Positions 1 through 10,800 of a stretch of 64,000 nucleotides of DNA are shown here, piece after piece. Positions within the stretch are counted from its first letter, which is position 1. Each line of letters starts with the position of its first letter. The notes below the pieces were generated by a model that saw only the letters and a program-made list of their open reading frames with translations, ran no database searches and was not told the DNA's origin. The translations under genes were made by a program, and so were the position numbers. The stretch comes from Verrucomicrobiota bacterium (GTDB lineage Bacteria > Verrucomicrobiota > Kiritimatiellia > CAIQIC01 > JAGNIJ01), in NCBI GenBank assembly GCA_022710725.1, contig JAKLGK010000005.1, positions 282,347-346,346 on the forward strand, given 5' to 3'.

Positions 1-361
1 GCCGCGCCGCGTTGGTCGTGCGCATGTTGGCGGCCGTAGCCACGCGCATGCCGAAGAAGCCGGACAGCACGGAGCAGAAAGCGCCGACGACGAACGAAAG
101 CGCCACCAGCCCCAGGCTCTTGTTCCCCGTGACCTTGATGTTCAGGAAGGCCAGCAGGGCGGCCACGACGACGACGAAGACGGCCAGGACCTTGTACTCG
201 CGCTTCAGGAAGGCCATGGCGCCTTCGCGGACGGCGGCCCCGATTTCCTGCATGCGGGGCGTCCCCGGATCCTGCTTGTTGATCCAGGTCGTTCTCACGA
301 ACGCGAATACCAGCGCCAGGACCCCAGCGCCGAGCGACATGTATAACAGGGTCATGTCCAT
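1..361 (-). CDS. hppA: Membrane-bound ion-translocating pyrophosphatase, N-terminal part
   Basis: The gene starts at 361 and runs off the left edge, leaving the first 120 residues. Three hydrophobic helices are visible (about residues 3-22, 57-75 and 84-103). The stretch reading EGAMAFLKREY and the following GMRVATAANMRTTNAAR are characteristic of membrane pyrophosphatases, which couple hydrolysis of cytosolic pyrophosphate to H+ or Na+ export. A clear AAGGAG lies a few bases before the ATG. The residues that separate K+-dependent from K+-independent and proton from sodium types lie outside the window, so the ion cannot be stated. It diverges from the exonuclease gene, so 362-534 should carry both promoters. 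Confidence 0.93.
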   Translation of the reverse strand, partial: MDMTLLYMSLGAGVLALVFAFVRTTWINKQDPGTPRMQEIGAAVREGAMAFLKREYKVLAVFVVVVAALLAFLNIKVTGNKSLGLVALSFVVGAFCSVLSGFFGMRVATAANMRTTNAAR

Positions 362-534
362 GTGAATCTCCTTATTATTCTGGCAAAACAGGCTATATTC
401 CCGGCCGGATACCTGACCGGACGGGCCGACACTCTAGGGGGCCGGCCCCGCGGTGTCAATCCCGCAGGCGGAGGCCGAAAAAGGTTGCATCCGCCGCCGG
501 AACCCGGGAGAAGGGAAGGGCGCGGAGCAAACCC

Positions 535-1320
535 ATGCTGAAACTGAAACTCGACAGGCCCCTGGTCGTCTTCGACATCGAATCCACCGGGACCAACAAG
601 AAGGCGGACCGGCTGATCGACCTGGCCGTGGTCAAGTTCTGGCCCGACGGGCGCGCCGAATCGTTCGCGTTCCGCGTGAACCCCGAGCGGCCCATCCCGC
701 CGGAGTCCACGGAGATCCACGGCATCACGGACGAGATGGTCAAGGATTGTCCGACCTTCCAGCAGATCGCGCCCCGCGTCATGGACGTGTTCCGTGGCTG
801 CGACCTGGCCGGCTACAACATCCTCGGGTTCGACATCCCGCTGCTGACCGAGGAATTCACCCGCGCCGGCCTGGTGTTCGACACCCAGGCCTGCCGCGTG
901 CTGGACGCCCAGCGGATCTTCCACAAGAAGGTGCCGCGCGACCTGCCGGCCGCGCTGGCCTACTACTGCGGCGAGATGCACCTCGACGCGCACGACGCCA
1001 TGGCGGACGTCCAGGCCACCGTCCGCGTGCTGGAGGGCCAGTTCGAGCGTTACGCGGACCTGCCCCGGGACATGGAGCGCCTGGACGAGTTCTGCAATCC
1101 GCGGCATCCCGACTGGGTGGACCGGTCGGGCAAGTTCAAGTGGGTGGGCCGCGAGGCGGTGATCAACTTCGGCAAGAAGCAGGGGACGCCGCTTGCCGAG
1201 ATCGCCCGGACGGATCCCGGTTTTCTCAAGTGGATGCTGAAAAGCGACTTCGCGCCGGACGCGCTGGAGATCGCGAAGAACGCGCTCGAGGGCAAGTTGC
1301 CGCGGCCGCCGGGCGGGTGA
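535..1320 (+). CDS. DEDDh-family 3'-5' exonuclease (DnaQ-like)
   Basis: This 261-residue cytoplasmic protein has the full DEDDh set: ExoI as VFDIESTG (D14, E16), ExoII as NILGFDIPLL (D100) and ExoIII as HDAMAD (H153, D158). These acidic residues bind the two metals that cleave DNA or RNA from the 3' end. The fold resembles the epsilon proofreading subunit of polymerase III and RNase T-like enzymes, but about 90 extra residues follow the exonuclease core (WVDRSGKFKWVGREAVINFGKKQG onward in broken form, ending near LPRPPGG). I recognise the family, not the specific role; a DNA-repair or proofreading exonuclease is most likely. It converges with the NifU-type gene, with only three bases between the two stop codons. 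Confidence 0.85.
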   Translation: MLKLKLDRPLVVFDIESTGTNKKADRLIDLAVVKFWPDGRAESFAFRVNPERPIPPESTEIHGITDEMVKDCPTFQQIAPRVMDVFRGCDLAGYNILGFDIPLLTEEFTRAGLVFDTQACRVLDAQRIFHKKVPRDLPAALAYYCGEMHLDAHDAMADVQATVRVLEGQFERYADLPRDMERLDEFCNPRHPDWVDRSGKFKWVGREAVINFGKKQGTPLAEIARTDPGFLKWMLKSDFAPDALEIAKNALEGKLPRPPGG

Positions 1321-1323
1321 GCT

Positions 1324-1545
1324 TCAATCCACGCGTTCGACCGACAGCTCCGGGTTGACCACTTCCCGCAACTGCGTCTCGATGCCCTGGTGGAGCGTCA
1401 TCAGCGCCCCGGGACAGCCTCGGCAGGCGCCGAGGAGCTTCAACTGGACCACCTTGTCCCGAAGGGCCACGAATTCCACGTCGCCTCCGTGGGACTGGAT
1501 GTAGGGGCGGATCTGCTCGATGTAGGCCTTGACCTGTTCTTCCAT
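1324..1545 (-). CDS. NifU C-terminal-domain Fe-S scaffold protein
   Basis: A 73-residue protein consisting only of the NifU C-terminal (Nfu) domain. The signature YIQSHGGDVEFV is followed by a CxxC pair in ACRGCPGA that would bridge a [4Fe-4S] cluster between two subunits for delivery to client proteins. The start at 1545 (MEEQVKAY) is chosen because the domain begins there and an AAAGG precedes it; the frame stays open further upstream but without family-like sequence. It lies 169 bases downstream of the YdjY-like gene on the same strand and may be transcribed separately. The domain assignment is firm; its clients are unknown. Confidence 0.85.
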   Translation of the reverse strand: MEEQVKAYIEQIRPYIQSHGGDVEFVALRDKVVQLKLLGACRGCPGALMTLHQGIETQLREVVNPELSVERVD

Positions 1546-1714
1546 GGGCAACCTTTCGCGTTTGGCCTGAACATTCCCCATCGCGAGGGGATATGCAAGC
1601 CGGGTTTTTCCACGCCGATTCCACATTCTCTTGCTTTTGCTCGAAAGAGAAACAGTCCATGAGCGCGAGCCTGGTTGCGGGGACGACGGGACCGTGGGAG
1701 TTCCGGGACGAGCA

Positions 1715-2365
1715 CTACCGTTGCCGCGGCCGAAAGCGCAGGGTCACGGGCGTATTCAGCGGCGGCACGAGCTTGTCGTTCACGACCAGGATCTCGTCGT
1801 TGGAGCCGGCGGGATCGCCGATGTTCACGATGGCCCAGGGATCCCAGTAGGTGACCACGAGGCTCTCCTCGGCCAGGGCCTTGAATTCGCCGTCCTCGAA
1901 CATCGAGCCGGTGAACAGCCAGGGGATCTGCTTGAGAGGCCGGTTCCTCTCCACGTTCCGGATGAACCGCTCGGCCGGCAGCGAGCGCCGCTTGCCCTTG
2001 AGTTCCCAGTCCACCCAGATATCCAGGGCCGGCCCGGCGGCCCCGGGTTGACCGAGTCCCTCGGGGGGCGTGCCCGGCTTGAGGCCGAGAAGGAGGAGCC
2101 CGGTCTGGAGGTCAAGCGGGTTGAGGTCGAGGACGAAAACGCTCTCGTGGGTTTTCCCGCCCTTGCCGCACGCCAGCAGTTCGATCGCGCCCGAGACCTG
2201 GTTGACCCAGCCGGTGGCCAGTACCGTGCGGGTGGTCGGGTCCACGCGCACGGAGCCGAGGGTGGCGATGCCGTCCTTCCAGGCAGGGGCCGTTGGGGCG
2301 GGCTCCCCGGCGGCGGCCAGCGTGGCCGCGGCGAGCAGCGGCAGGATCGACAGGGGGCGGTTCAT
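1715..2365 (-). CDS. Secreted YdjY-domain-like protein
   Basis: A 216-residue protein with an N-terminal signal peptide (hydrophobic run LSILPLLAAATLAAAG). The body resembles the YdjY domain of planctomycete and verrucomicrobial proteins: HESVFVLDLNPLDLQ, then LLLLGLKPG, a DIWVDWEL strand and WLFTGSMF. No enzymatic residues are recognised and no function is known for the domain. Its ATG at 2365 overlaps the stop of the TPR gene by four bases (ATGA), so it is probably the last gene of the run that starts at ftsH. The domain name is by similarity of visible motifs only. Confidence 0.7.
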   Translation of the reverse strand: MNRPLSILPLLAAATLAAAGEPAPTAPAWKDGIATLGSVRVDPTTRTVLATGWVNQVSGAIELLACGKGGKTHESVFVLDLNPLDLQTGLLLLGLKPGTPPEGLGQPGAAGPALDIWVDWELKGKRRSLPAERFIRNVERNRPLKQIPWLFTGSMFEDGEFKALAEESLVVTYWDPWAIVNIGDPAGSNDEILVVNDKLVPPLNTPVTLRFRPRQR

Positions 2366-3060
2366 TCGATGATGGACATGGCCTCTGCCGCGCGCCGGCA
2401 TTTCTCCATCTGCCGCCGGTACTCCTCGATGTTGCGTTCGGTTCCCTTCTCGGCGGCGGCGAGGTCCAGGGCGATCTGGGCGGCGCGCTGGGCCCGAGGG
2501 TACTGGCCCAGGATGTAGTAGGCCTCGGAGAGGGTGCTCCAGACGTGGTAGTCCTTCGGCGCCATCAGCAGGGAATCCTGCGCCAGTTCCAGGGCCCGGG
2601 CGCCGTTGCGGATGCTGTTGTCCTCGGCCGTGGCGTAGAGCCATGCCAGGTTGTTCTTCAGCGAGTAGTCGTCGGGGTTGTCCACGATCAGGGCTTCGAA
2701 GATGTCCCGACCTTCCTGGTACTGCTTGAGCTGGATCATGATGTTGCCCAGGCCGAACCGCGCGCGGTGATTCTTGGGGTCGTACTTCAGCACGCTGCGG
2801 AACTGCGCCAGCGCATCCTGGTAGCGCCCGCGGTTCATGTTCCCGTAGGCCTGGTCCAGCCGCCGGCTGATCTCGCGGAGCGTCTCGCGCGTCTGGGCGG
2901 GGGTCTCCGCCGCGGGCTCGCCGGGCGCCGCGGGTTCGGCGGCCTTCGCCCAGCTTGCGAACGCGAAGATCATCAGGTCCGCGTCCGCCGGCCCCGCGAA
3001 GAAACCCGCCAGCAGCCAGAGGCCCACGATTCCCTTGACCGACTGTCGCAGCACATGCAT
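2362..3060 (-). CDS. TPR-repeat protein with N-terminal signal/anchor
   Basis: A 232-residue protein that starts MHVLRQSV at 3060. The start shares one base with the CdaR stop (TGATG); an in-frame ATG at 3075 is possible but would lie inside cdaR. A hydrophobic segment at about residues 10-40 suggests export or anchoring. From about residue 65 it has tetratricopeptide-like helices, for example AYGNMNRGRYQDALAQF, HRARFGLGNIMIQLKQY and WSTLSEAYYILGQY. TPR arrays are protein-docking surfaces; no catalytic motif is seen. Position directly after cdaR suggests a partner role in envelope or c-di-AMP-linked physiology, which is inference only. Confidence 0.75.
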   Translation of the reverse strand: MHVLRQSVKGIVGLWLLAGFFAGPADADLMIFAFASWAKAAEPAAPGEPAAETPAQTRETLREISRRLDQAYGNMNRGRYQDALAQFRSVLKYDPKNHRARFGLGNIMIQLKQYQEGRDIFEALIVDNPDDYSLKNNLAWLYATAEDNSIRNGARALELAQDSLLMAPKDYHVWSTLSEAYYILGQYPRAQRAAQIALDLAAAEKGTERNIEEYRRQMEKCRRAAEAMSIIE

Positions 3061-4022
3061 CAAGGCTCTCCCCATGTCACGCTCACCACCGGGGGCTCCG
3101 TTTTGACCACCGCGAGCCCCGGAGGCGGATGGATGCGGAGCGGCAATTCGTACGTGCCCGCCTTCTCCACGTCCGAGCCGTCGGCATACACCCGGACGTC
3201 GCGCGCGTCCAGTTTTTTCAGGATCTCCGCCCGTCCGCGCACGGTGAGCGTCGCGGACACGGGGACGACCGACAATTCCTCGCGCGCGCCCGGCCGGCTC
3301 AGCACGCAGACCGGGACGTCCTTCCACGTCTCCGTGGAGGTCCGTTCGGCGAGGCTGACCTCCACGCTGACCTGGGCGGGGACGGGCTCCACGACGACGG
3401 TTTCCGGGGGCGCCTGCACCGGCACGTGCGTCTTGCGGAACGACTTGGTGCGGCCCTCCAGGTCGAGCGCGATCGTGTTGACCGACTCGATGCGTTGGAG
3501 CCGGCTGTGCGGCCCGGAAAGCGTGACGGCGGCCGGCGCGCACTCCCAGCGCTCGACTTCGAACTCCTCCGCGGGCTCGCCCTGGAAGTCCGCCTTGACC
3601 GGCACAGCCTTCTGCTCCTGCCGGTCGAGGCTCACCGTGATTTCGTCGGGCCGGACCTGGACCGGCCGGACGGTGTTGGGCGCGCTGATATGCCGGGGGA
3701 GAATCTTGAAGCGGGCGACCAGGTTGGTGCCCTTGATGGCCCGCGGGTTCAGGTCGATCTCGACCTTGATCTGGTCCCGGTTCAGGAAGCGGATGTCCTC
3801 CTCCGAGCCCCGGAACACGATGTCCACGGCGGAGACGGACTGGTCCAGGGCGGCCCAGCCCTCCGGCAGGCGCAGGGTCACGGGCACTTCCCGGATGCGG
3901 GCCTCGAAGTTGATGACGGACTGGATGCCGTACCAGGTCACGGTGGCGAGCACCAGGGCGGCCAGCTTGCCGCCCCAATTCCGCCGGAGCAGTTCGGCGA
4001 GCCTGGAGGCCCAGCTAGGCAT
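3060..4022 (-). CDS. cdaR: YbbR-domain protein, CdaA regulator CdaR
   Basis: A 320-residue protein with one N-terminal membrane helix (about residues 18-36, LAALVLATVTWYGIQSV) and an extracytoplasmic part containing about three YbbR-like beta modules, each recognisable by a PVTL/VPVKADF-type strand followed by a later SGP or RG turn. In Firmicutes, CdaR (YbbR) binds the diadenylate cyclase CdaA and tunes its activity. Its ATG overlaps the end of cdaA by eight bases, the usual cdaA-cdaR order. The family assignment is strong; the regulatory direction in this organism is not known. Confidence 0.85.
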   Translation of the reverse strand: MPSWASRLAELLRRNWGGKLAALVLATVTWYGIQSVINFEARIREVPVTLRLPEGWAALDQSVSAVDIVFRGSEEDIRFLNRDQIKVEIDLNPRAIKGTNLVARFKILPRHISAPNTVRPVQVRPDEITVSLDRQEQKAVPVKADFQGEPAEEFEVERWECAPAAVTLSGPHSRLQRIESVNTIALDLEGRTKSFRKTHVPVQAPPETVVVEPVPAQVSVEVSLAERTSTETWKDVPVCVLSRPGAREELSVVPVSATLTVRGRAEILKKLDARDVRVYADGSDVEKAGTYELPLRIHPPPGLAVVKTEPPVVSVTWGEP

Positions 4023-4881
4023 TCGGGCGGGCCTCCTCCTGCCGGGCCGCGTCGGTCTTGGCCACGCCTTCGGGCGTCAGGTCCAGCTGCTCCTTGACCC
4101 GGCCCATCCGGCTCTGGGGGCGCGGCGATTTGAGCAGCACCGCCGAGAGCATCCGGCGGAGGCGCTCCTCGTCCAGCCCGCGGCTCAAGCGCCCCTTGTA
4201 GGCGACCGAGATCGTGCCCGTCTCCTCCGAGATCACCACGACCAGCGCGTCGGTCTCCTCGGTGAGCCCGACGGCCGCGCGGTGCCGCGTGCCGAGGGCC
4301 TTGCTGAACTCCTCGCGGGCGGAGAGCGGGAACATGCAGCCGGCCGCGACCAGCCGGTTGCCGCGGATCAGCACCCCGCCGTCGTGCAGCGGCGTGTGGG
4401 GATAGAAGATGCTCGCCAGAAGCTCGGGCGTGACCACGCTGTCGATCTTCACGCCCGTCTCGTGCACGGCCCGCGTGCCGATCTCGCGCTCCACGGCGAC
4501 CAGGGCGCCGATCTTCCGTTCCGAGAGCATGAGCGCCGCCTGCACGATATGCTCCACCACGGTGCGCTCCGCCGCCGCGGACGCGAAGACGTGCGGCTTG
4601 CCGAGTTCCGCCAGCGCGCGCCGGATCTCCGGCTGGAAGATGATCACCAGCGCCACGGCCAGGTACAGCGACGCGCGCGCCACGAGCCAGTTGACCGTGT
4701 CCAGGCGCAGGACCTTGGTCAGCACGATCATCACCCCCAGCACCACGGCGAGCCCGAAGAGGATCTGCACGCCGCGGGTCCCCTGGAAGAACATGATGAC
4801 GTAGAAGAACGCGAAGGCGAACAGGGCGATTTCGAGCAGCCCGGTGAGGCCCGGCCACTGGATCTGGTGGAACCAATTCAC
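4015..4881 (-). CDS. cdaA: Diadenylate cyclase CdaA (c-di-AMP synthase)
   Basis: Makes cyclic di-AMP from two ATP at the membrane. Three N-terminal helices (about residues 14-33, 38-56, 63-82) precede the DAC domain. The RHR loop is intact (LGTRHRAAVGL), followed by VVVISEETG. The metal-binding DGA motif reads HDGG here, so alanine is replaced by glycine while the aspartate is kept. I place the start at a GTG (4881) that overlaps the folP stop as GTGA and has an AGAAAGGAAAG ribosome site. An ATG at 4929 would add 16 residues inside folP and fits less well. 288 residues is close to the usual size of about 270. Confidence 0.9.
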   Translation of the reverse strand: MNWFHQIQWPGLTGLLEIALFAFAFFYVIMFFQGTRGVQILFGLAVVLGVMIVLTKVLRLDTVNWLVARASLYLAVALVIIFQPEIRRALAELGKPHVFASAAAERTVVEHIVQAALMLSERKIGALVAVEREIGTRAVHETGVKIDSVVTPELLASIFYPHTPLHDGGVLIRGNRLVAAGCMFPLSAREEFSKALGTRHRAAVGLTEETDALVVVISEETGTISVAYKGRLSRGLDEERLRRMLSAVLLKSPRPQSRMGRVKEQLDLTPEGVAKTDAARQEEARPNA

Positions 4882-5738
4882 GTCGCGCTTTCCTTTCTCA
4901 ACATATCCACGACGCGAACCATATCGCAAGTCTCCTTTACGTCGTGCGCGCGGATGACGTGCGCCCCGCGCGCGATCGCCCAGGCGGCCGCGCCGAGCCC
5001 GCCCGCTAGCCGCTCGCCCGCCTCCCGCCCCGTGATCCGGCCCAGGAAGCTCTTGCGGGAGAGCCCGACGACCACCGGCCGGCCCAGCCCGGCCAGCGTA
5101 TCCAGGTCATGCAGCAGCGCCACGTTGTGCTCCAGCGTCTTGCCGAATCCGATCCCGGGGTCCACCGCCAGCGTCTCCGGGGCCAAGCCCTGCGCCGCGA
5201 GGGCGGCGATCCGGCCCGCCAGGTAGTCCCGCACCTCCCGGACCACGTCGGCGTAACGGGGATCCGCCTGCATGGTCCGGGGGGTCCCCTGCATGTGCAT
5301 CAGGATCACCCCCGCGCCGTACCGCGCCGCCACGGCGGGCATCGCCGGATCGGCCGCCAGGGCCGTGACATCGTTGATAACGTCGGCTCCGGCCTCGAGT
5401 GCGCGAGCCGCCACGGCCGCCTTCGCCGTGTCCACCGAAATCGGGATGTCGCTTTCGGCGCGGATCGCCTCGATCACGGGCAGCACCCGGCGGATTTCCT
5501 CGTCCCCCGGGACGGGCGCCGCGCCCGGCCGCGTGGATTCCCCGCCGACGTCGAGCAGGTCCGCCCCCCCGGCGATCATCCGCCGGGCCTGTTCCAGGGC
5601 GCGGGCGGGATCCAGGAACCGGCCGCCGTCGGAAAAGGAATCCGGGGTGACGTTAAGGACGCCCATGACGAGCGTGCGCCGGCCAAGTTCCAGGCGGCGG
5701 CGCCGCGCCGTCCACAGGAGTGTCGGATGGTCGTTCAT
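4878..5738 (-). CDS. folP: Dihydropteroate synthase
   Basis: Condenses 6-hydroxymethyl-dihydropterin pyrophosphate with p-aminobenzoate in folate synthesis. The 286-residue TIM barrel shows both signatures: MGVLNVTPDSFSDGG near the N-terminus and LLDVGGESTRPGA after it. It also has SVDTAKAAVAARAL and the GADVINDVTAL strand. It sits 36 bases downstream of ftsH and overlaps cdaA by four bases, reproducing the ftsH-folP-cdaA order seen in various bacteria. All expected motifs are present and the length is normal. Confidence 0.95.
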   Translation of the reverse strand: MNDHPTLLWTARRRRLELGRRTLVMGVLNVTPDSFSDGGRFLDPARALEQARRMIAGGADLLDVGGESTRPGAAPVPGDEEIRRVLPVIEAIRAESDIPISVDTAKAAVAARALEAGADVINDVTALAADPAMPAVAARYGAGVILMHMQGTPRTMQADPRYADVVREVRDYLAGRIAALAAQGLAPETLAVDPGIGFGKTLEHNVALLHDLDTLAGLGRPVVVGLSRKSFLGRITGREAGERLAGGLGAAAWAIARGAHVIRAHDVKETCDMVRVVDMLRKESAT

Positions 5739-5774
5739 GTCCCGGTTTCCGCTATCGCCGGGCCTTCCGGCTCA

Positions 5775-7703
<1,929 letters not shown>

Positions 7704-7800
7704 GTCGTGATCCGGTGGGGGAACGTACCATCCCCCCGCGCATCATGCAACGCCGATGCGATGTGGAGGCGGCCCGCCCCGGGGCCGCCCCCTTCCGTCG

Positions 7801-7818
7801 CGGGGCTACGGCGCCCCG
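7801..7818. terminator. GC hairpin after the large GH13 gene
   Basis: A perfect six-pair stem, CGGGGC and GCCCCG with a six-base loop, sits just 3' of the leftward GH13 stop (7830). A second eight-pair stem, GGCGGCCC/GGGCCGCC, follows at 7768-7789. Neither has a clear T run, so factor-independent termination is uncertain. Confidence 0.3.
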
Positions 7819-7829
7819 GCTCCGGTTCC

Positions 7830-10800
7830 CTACGGCTGCCGAACCCTGACCCGGTAGAACCGCCGGTTGTCCGGCGGCGGGTTGCTCGACGTGTTCGCCG
7901 TCTGGTCGTCGGTGAAGGTGAACGTCGTGGCCACCGTTCCCGTCTCCAGCCACGTGCCCACCCCGAGGTTCGTGTTGCCGAAGCCCGACCACGCCGTCCC
8001 GTTCGTCAGGCTGTTCCGGAAGTAGATCGTGTAATGCCGCTGCGGCTGCGTCGGGATCCGCACCTGGTAGTTGGTCAGGCCGGCCGGCACGATGACGGAC
8101 TGGACCTCGAAGACCGACGACACGTTCGTGGGCTGCGTGCCCGCGACGTACTCGTCGCCGTTCGGCGCGCCGTCGCTGTCGCGGTCGCCGCCGGAACCGT
8201 TCGTGAGCGTGGTGAAGTGGTCCCACTCCCAGCCGTCCGGCAGGGTGTCGGAGTCCGAATCGTAGGGCACCACGATCACGGTGCTGTTGGTCACGATGCT
8301 GTTCGTCGCGCCCTGCCCGTCGTTGGCGACGAAGACGAGGGCGTTGGTCGTGTTCGCGAACGCCGTCGGCAACGCGGTCCACGAGAAGTTCGTCCCGATG
8401 TACGTCGCCCCGGAGGGCTTCGTCACGTTCGTCACGGTCACCGCGTTCCCGTCGGAATCCGTCGCGCTGACGACGAAGCTCGTGGTCGAGCCGACCGGCA
8501 GCGTGTGCGGGCCCGGCAGGTTGATCGCGGGCGCGTGGTTCGTCGCGGTGTACTCCTCGATCTTCAGGTACTGGACGATCTCGCCGTCGGCGGTGATCGG
8601 ATTGACCGTGCCGCCGCCGAGCGCGACGTAGATGCCGTTGTTGTAGAGGTCCGCGCCGGTCTTCGGCCAGCCGCTGGTCAGGTAGGCGGACGCGTCGCTG
8701 GAGGCCAGGTTGCGCACGCGGTAGGTCTTGCCCGTGTCGAGGCCCAGCAGGCTCCAGCAGCCCGTCAGGTCGAAAGAGGCGGCCGTGGAGAAGTGCGCCT
8801 CGCCGTGGCGGAAGAAGATGGAGAAGGCCAGCACCACGTCGCTGGTCTGCGGCGAGGCGTACGCGGTCTGGTACTTCGCCGCGGCCATGATCGTGCCCTC
8901 CTCGCCGCCGCCGACCTTGTTGAGGAAATAGCGGTTGTGGCTGCGCAGGGCGGGCGAGTTCAGCCGCGCCCAGTTGACCCGGCCGTACCACTGGGCCAGC
9001 CCCTCGGAGTAGTCCGGCGGCTGCTGCCACACGGTCAGCTTGTTCCACTGCTTGAAGTGCGGGATGTACTTGCCGAAGTTCAGCTCGTGCCAGTTGAGGA
9101 ACCCGTCGTTCTTGTTGTCCGGGTCCGAGGCGTTGAACTGCTCGATGCCCCACTCCTGCCCGTAGAAGATCATCGGCAGGCCGTCCACCATCGAGACCGA
9201 GCCGTAGCGGCTGGCGACGACCCACGGGTCGTTGTCCGCCATGACCTCGTCGTGCCCGGTCAGGTTGAGCAGGACCTCGCCGCTGCTGTAGGAGTTGCGC
9301 CGGTCCTCGAGGGCCTGGCGAAGCGAGCTGGCGTAGTTGATGTGCGCCTGGGTGAACTGGAAGACCAGGTTCTCGTTGAGGATGTCGAAGTGGCGGTTCG
9401 ACCGGTAGCCCGGGCTGCCGCCGTCGAGCGTTTCGGCCATGAACACGAAATTCCACTTCATCTTGCGCGTGCGGTTGATGATGTACTCCCAGAGCTGGGG
9501 CGGCAGGCCCTGCCCGAAGTCGCAGCGCAGCGAGTCGATGCCGTAGTCGTCGTAGGCGGCGTTGTTGTTGTTCGTCGGGTGGCCGGTCTTCTTCAGCCAG
9601 TACTCGGTGTAGTAGCCGAAGTAGCGCCAGAGGGCCATGGTGTTGGTGTCCATCCCGGCGTAGTCGTACGTGTCGCCCTCGTTGTTGTAGTCGCCGTTGT
9701 TGTCCGGGTTGTGCCGGACCAGGGCGGAGTACTTGCCGAAGTACAGCTCCGCGACGTCGTCCCACTTGCCGAAGTCGCCGCGGTCGGGCGCGGTGGCGAT
9801 GTCGTTGTCGTACTCCGAGTTGTAGAACGTCGCCGGCGCGCCGTAGTCCTGCCAGTAGGCGTACCAGGCCGGCCGGGTCCGGCCCATGGTCTGGGTGGCC
9901 GACGTGGCGTAGCCCAGGTCCACGCCGCCCTGGCCCATCACCGCGTCCCACGCCGTGTGGTTGAACACGCCGTCGAGCATGACGTTGATCGTCCCGACGC
10001 TGGACGCGTTGGTGTCGCAGCGGTGGACGAAGTTGGTGAACTCCGCGAGGGCGTCCGCCTCGGTGTCCGCGTCGCCCAGGACCGACGCGACGGAGAAGTA
10101 GTCGCGCGTCGCGTACGGGCTCCCGGGGTCGTACCCGCTCGGGTCGCCCTTCGTGGTCACGGCGCTCGGGTGGATCGGCTGGAACCACAGGCAGTTGACC
10201 TGTATCTTGTTCAGGTAGCCGAGGTTGAAGTTCGTGAAGCTGTCCAAGTTGCCGTCGAGCAGGTCGTCGAACGTGCTGCGCCCGGCCTTGTCGTTGCTCG
10301 TCGCCTTCACGGTCAGCGGGTTGACCTCGTAGAGCGTCATGCCCAGCGCCTTCTTCGGCGAGACGACGATCGCGTGGTCGCGCCGGCCGCCGCTGCTGTA
10401 CCAGTACCAGTTCGTGTCGCCGGCGAGCTTGTAGCGCGCCGTCAGGCGGTACGCGCCGCACTTGCTCGCCGTGCCGGTCCAGCAGTACGACCGGCCGCCG
10501 AGGAACTGCATCGGGTAGGCCCGGTAGTACGCGCCCGTGTCGTTGGTCGTGATGCTGCCGCCCGCCGGCGGGTTGATGCCGTCCGGGATGCCGTCGCCGT
10601 TGTAGTCCGTGTCCGCGTAGTCGCGCCGGTCGAGGTTGGAGAAGATCTCCGCCTTCTCGATCGCCGTGCCGCCGGGGACGGTGTACTGGGCGGACACGTA
10701 GTTCGTCTCGCCCGCGCGCTCGTTCACGAAGAACTTGGTCGTCGTGTAGTCCGCGTTCTTGCCGTTCACCGTCAGGCCCTCGGAGCCGGACACGTAGAGC

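Noticed and set aside
2293..5226. An open frame of 977 codons on the + strand
   Set aside because: Antisense to the TPR, cdaR, cdaA and folP genes, all of which have clear family motifs; the + frame shows none.
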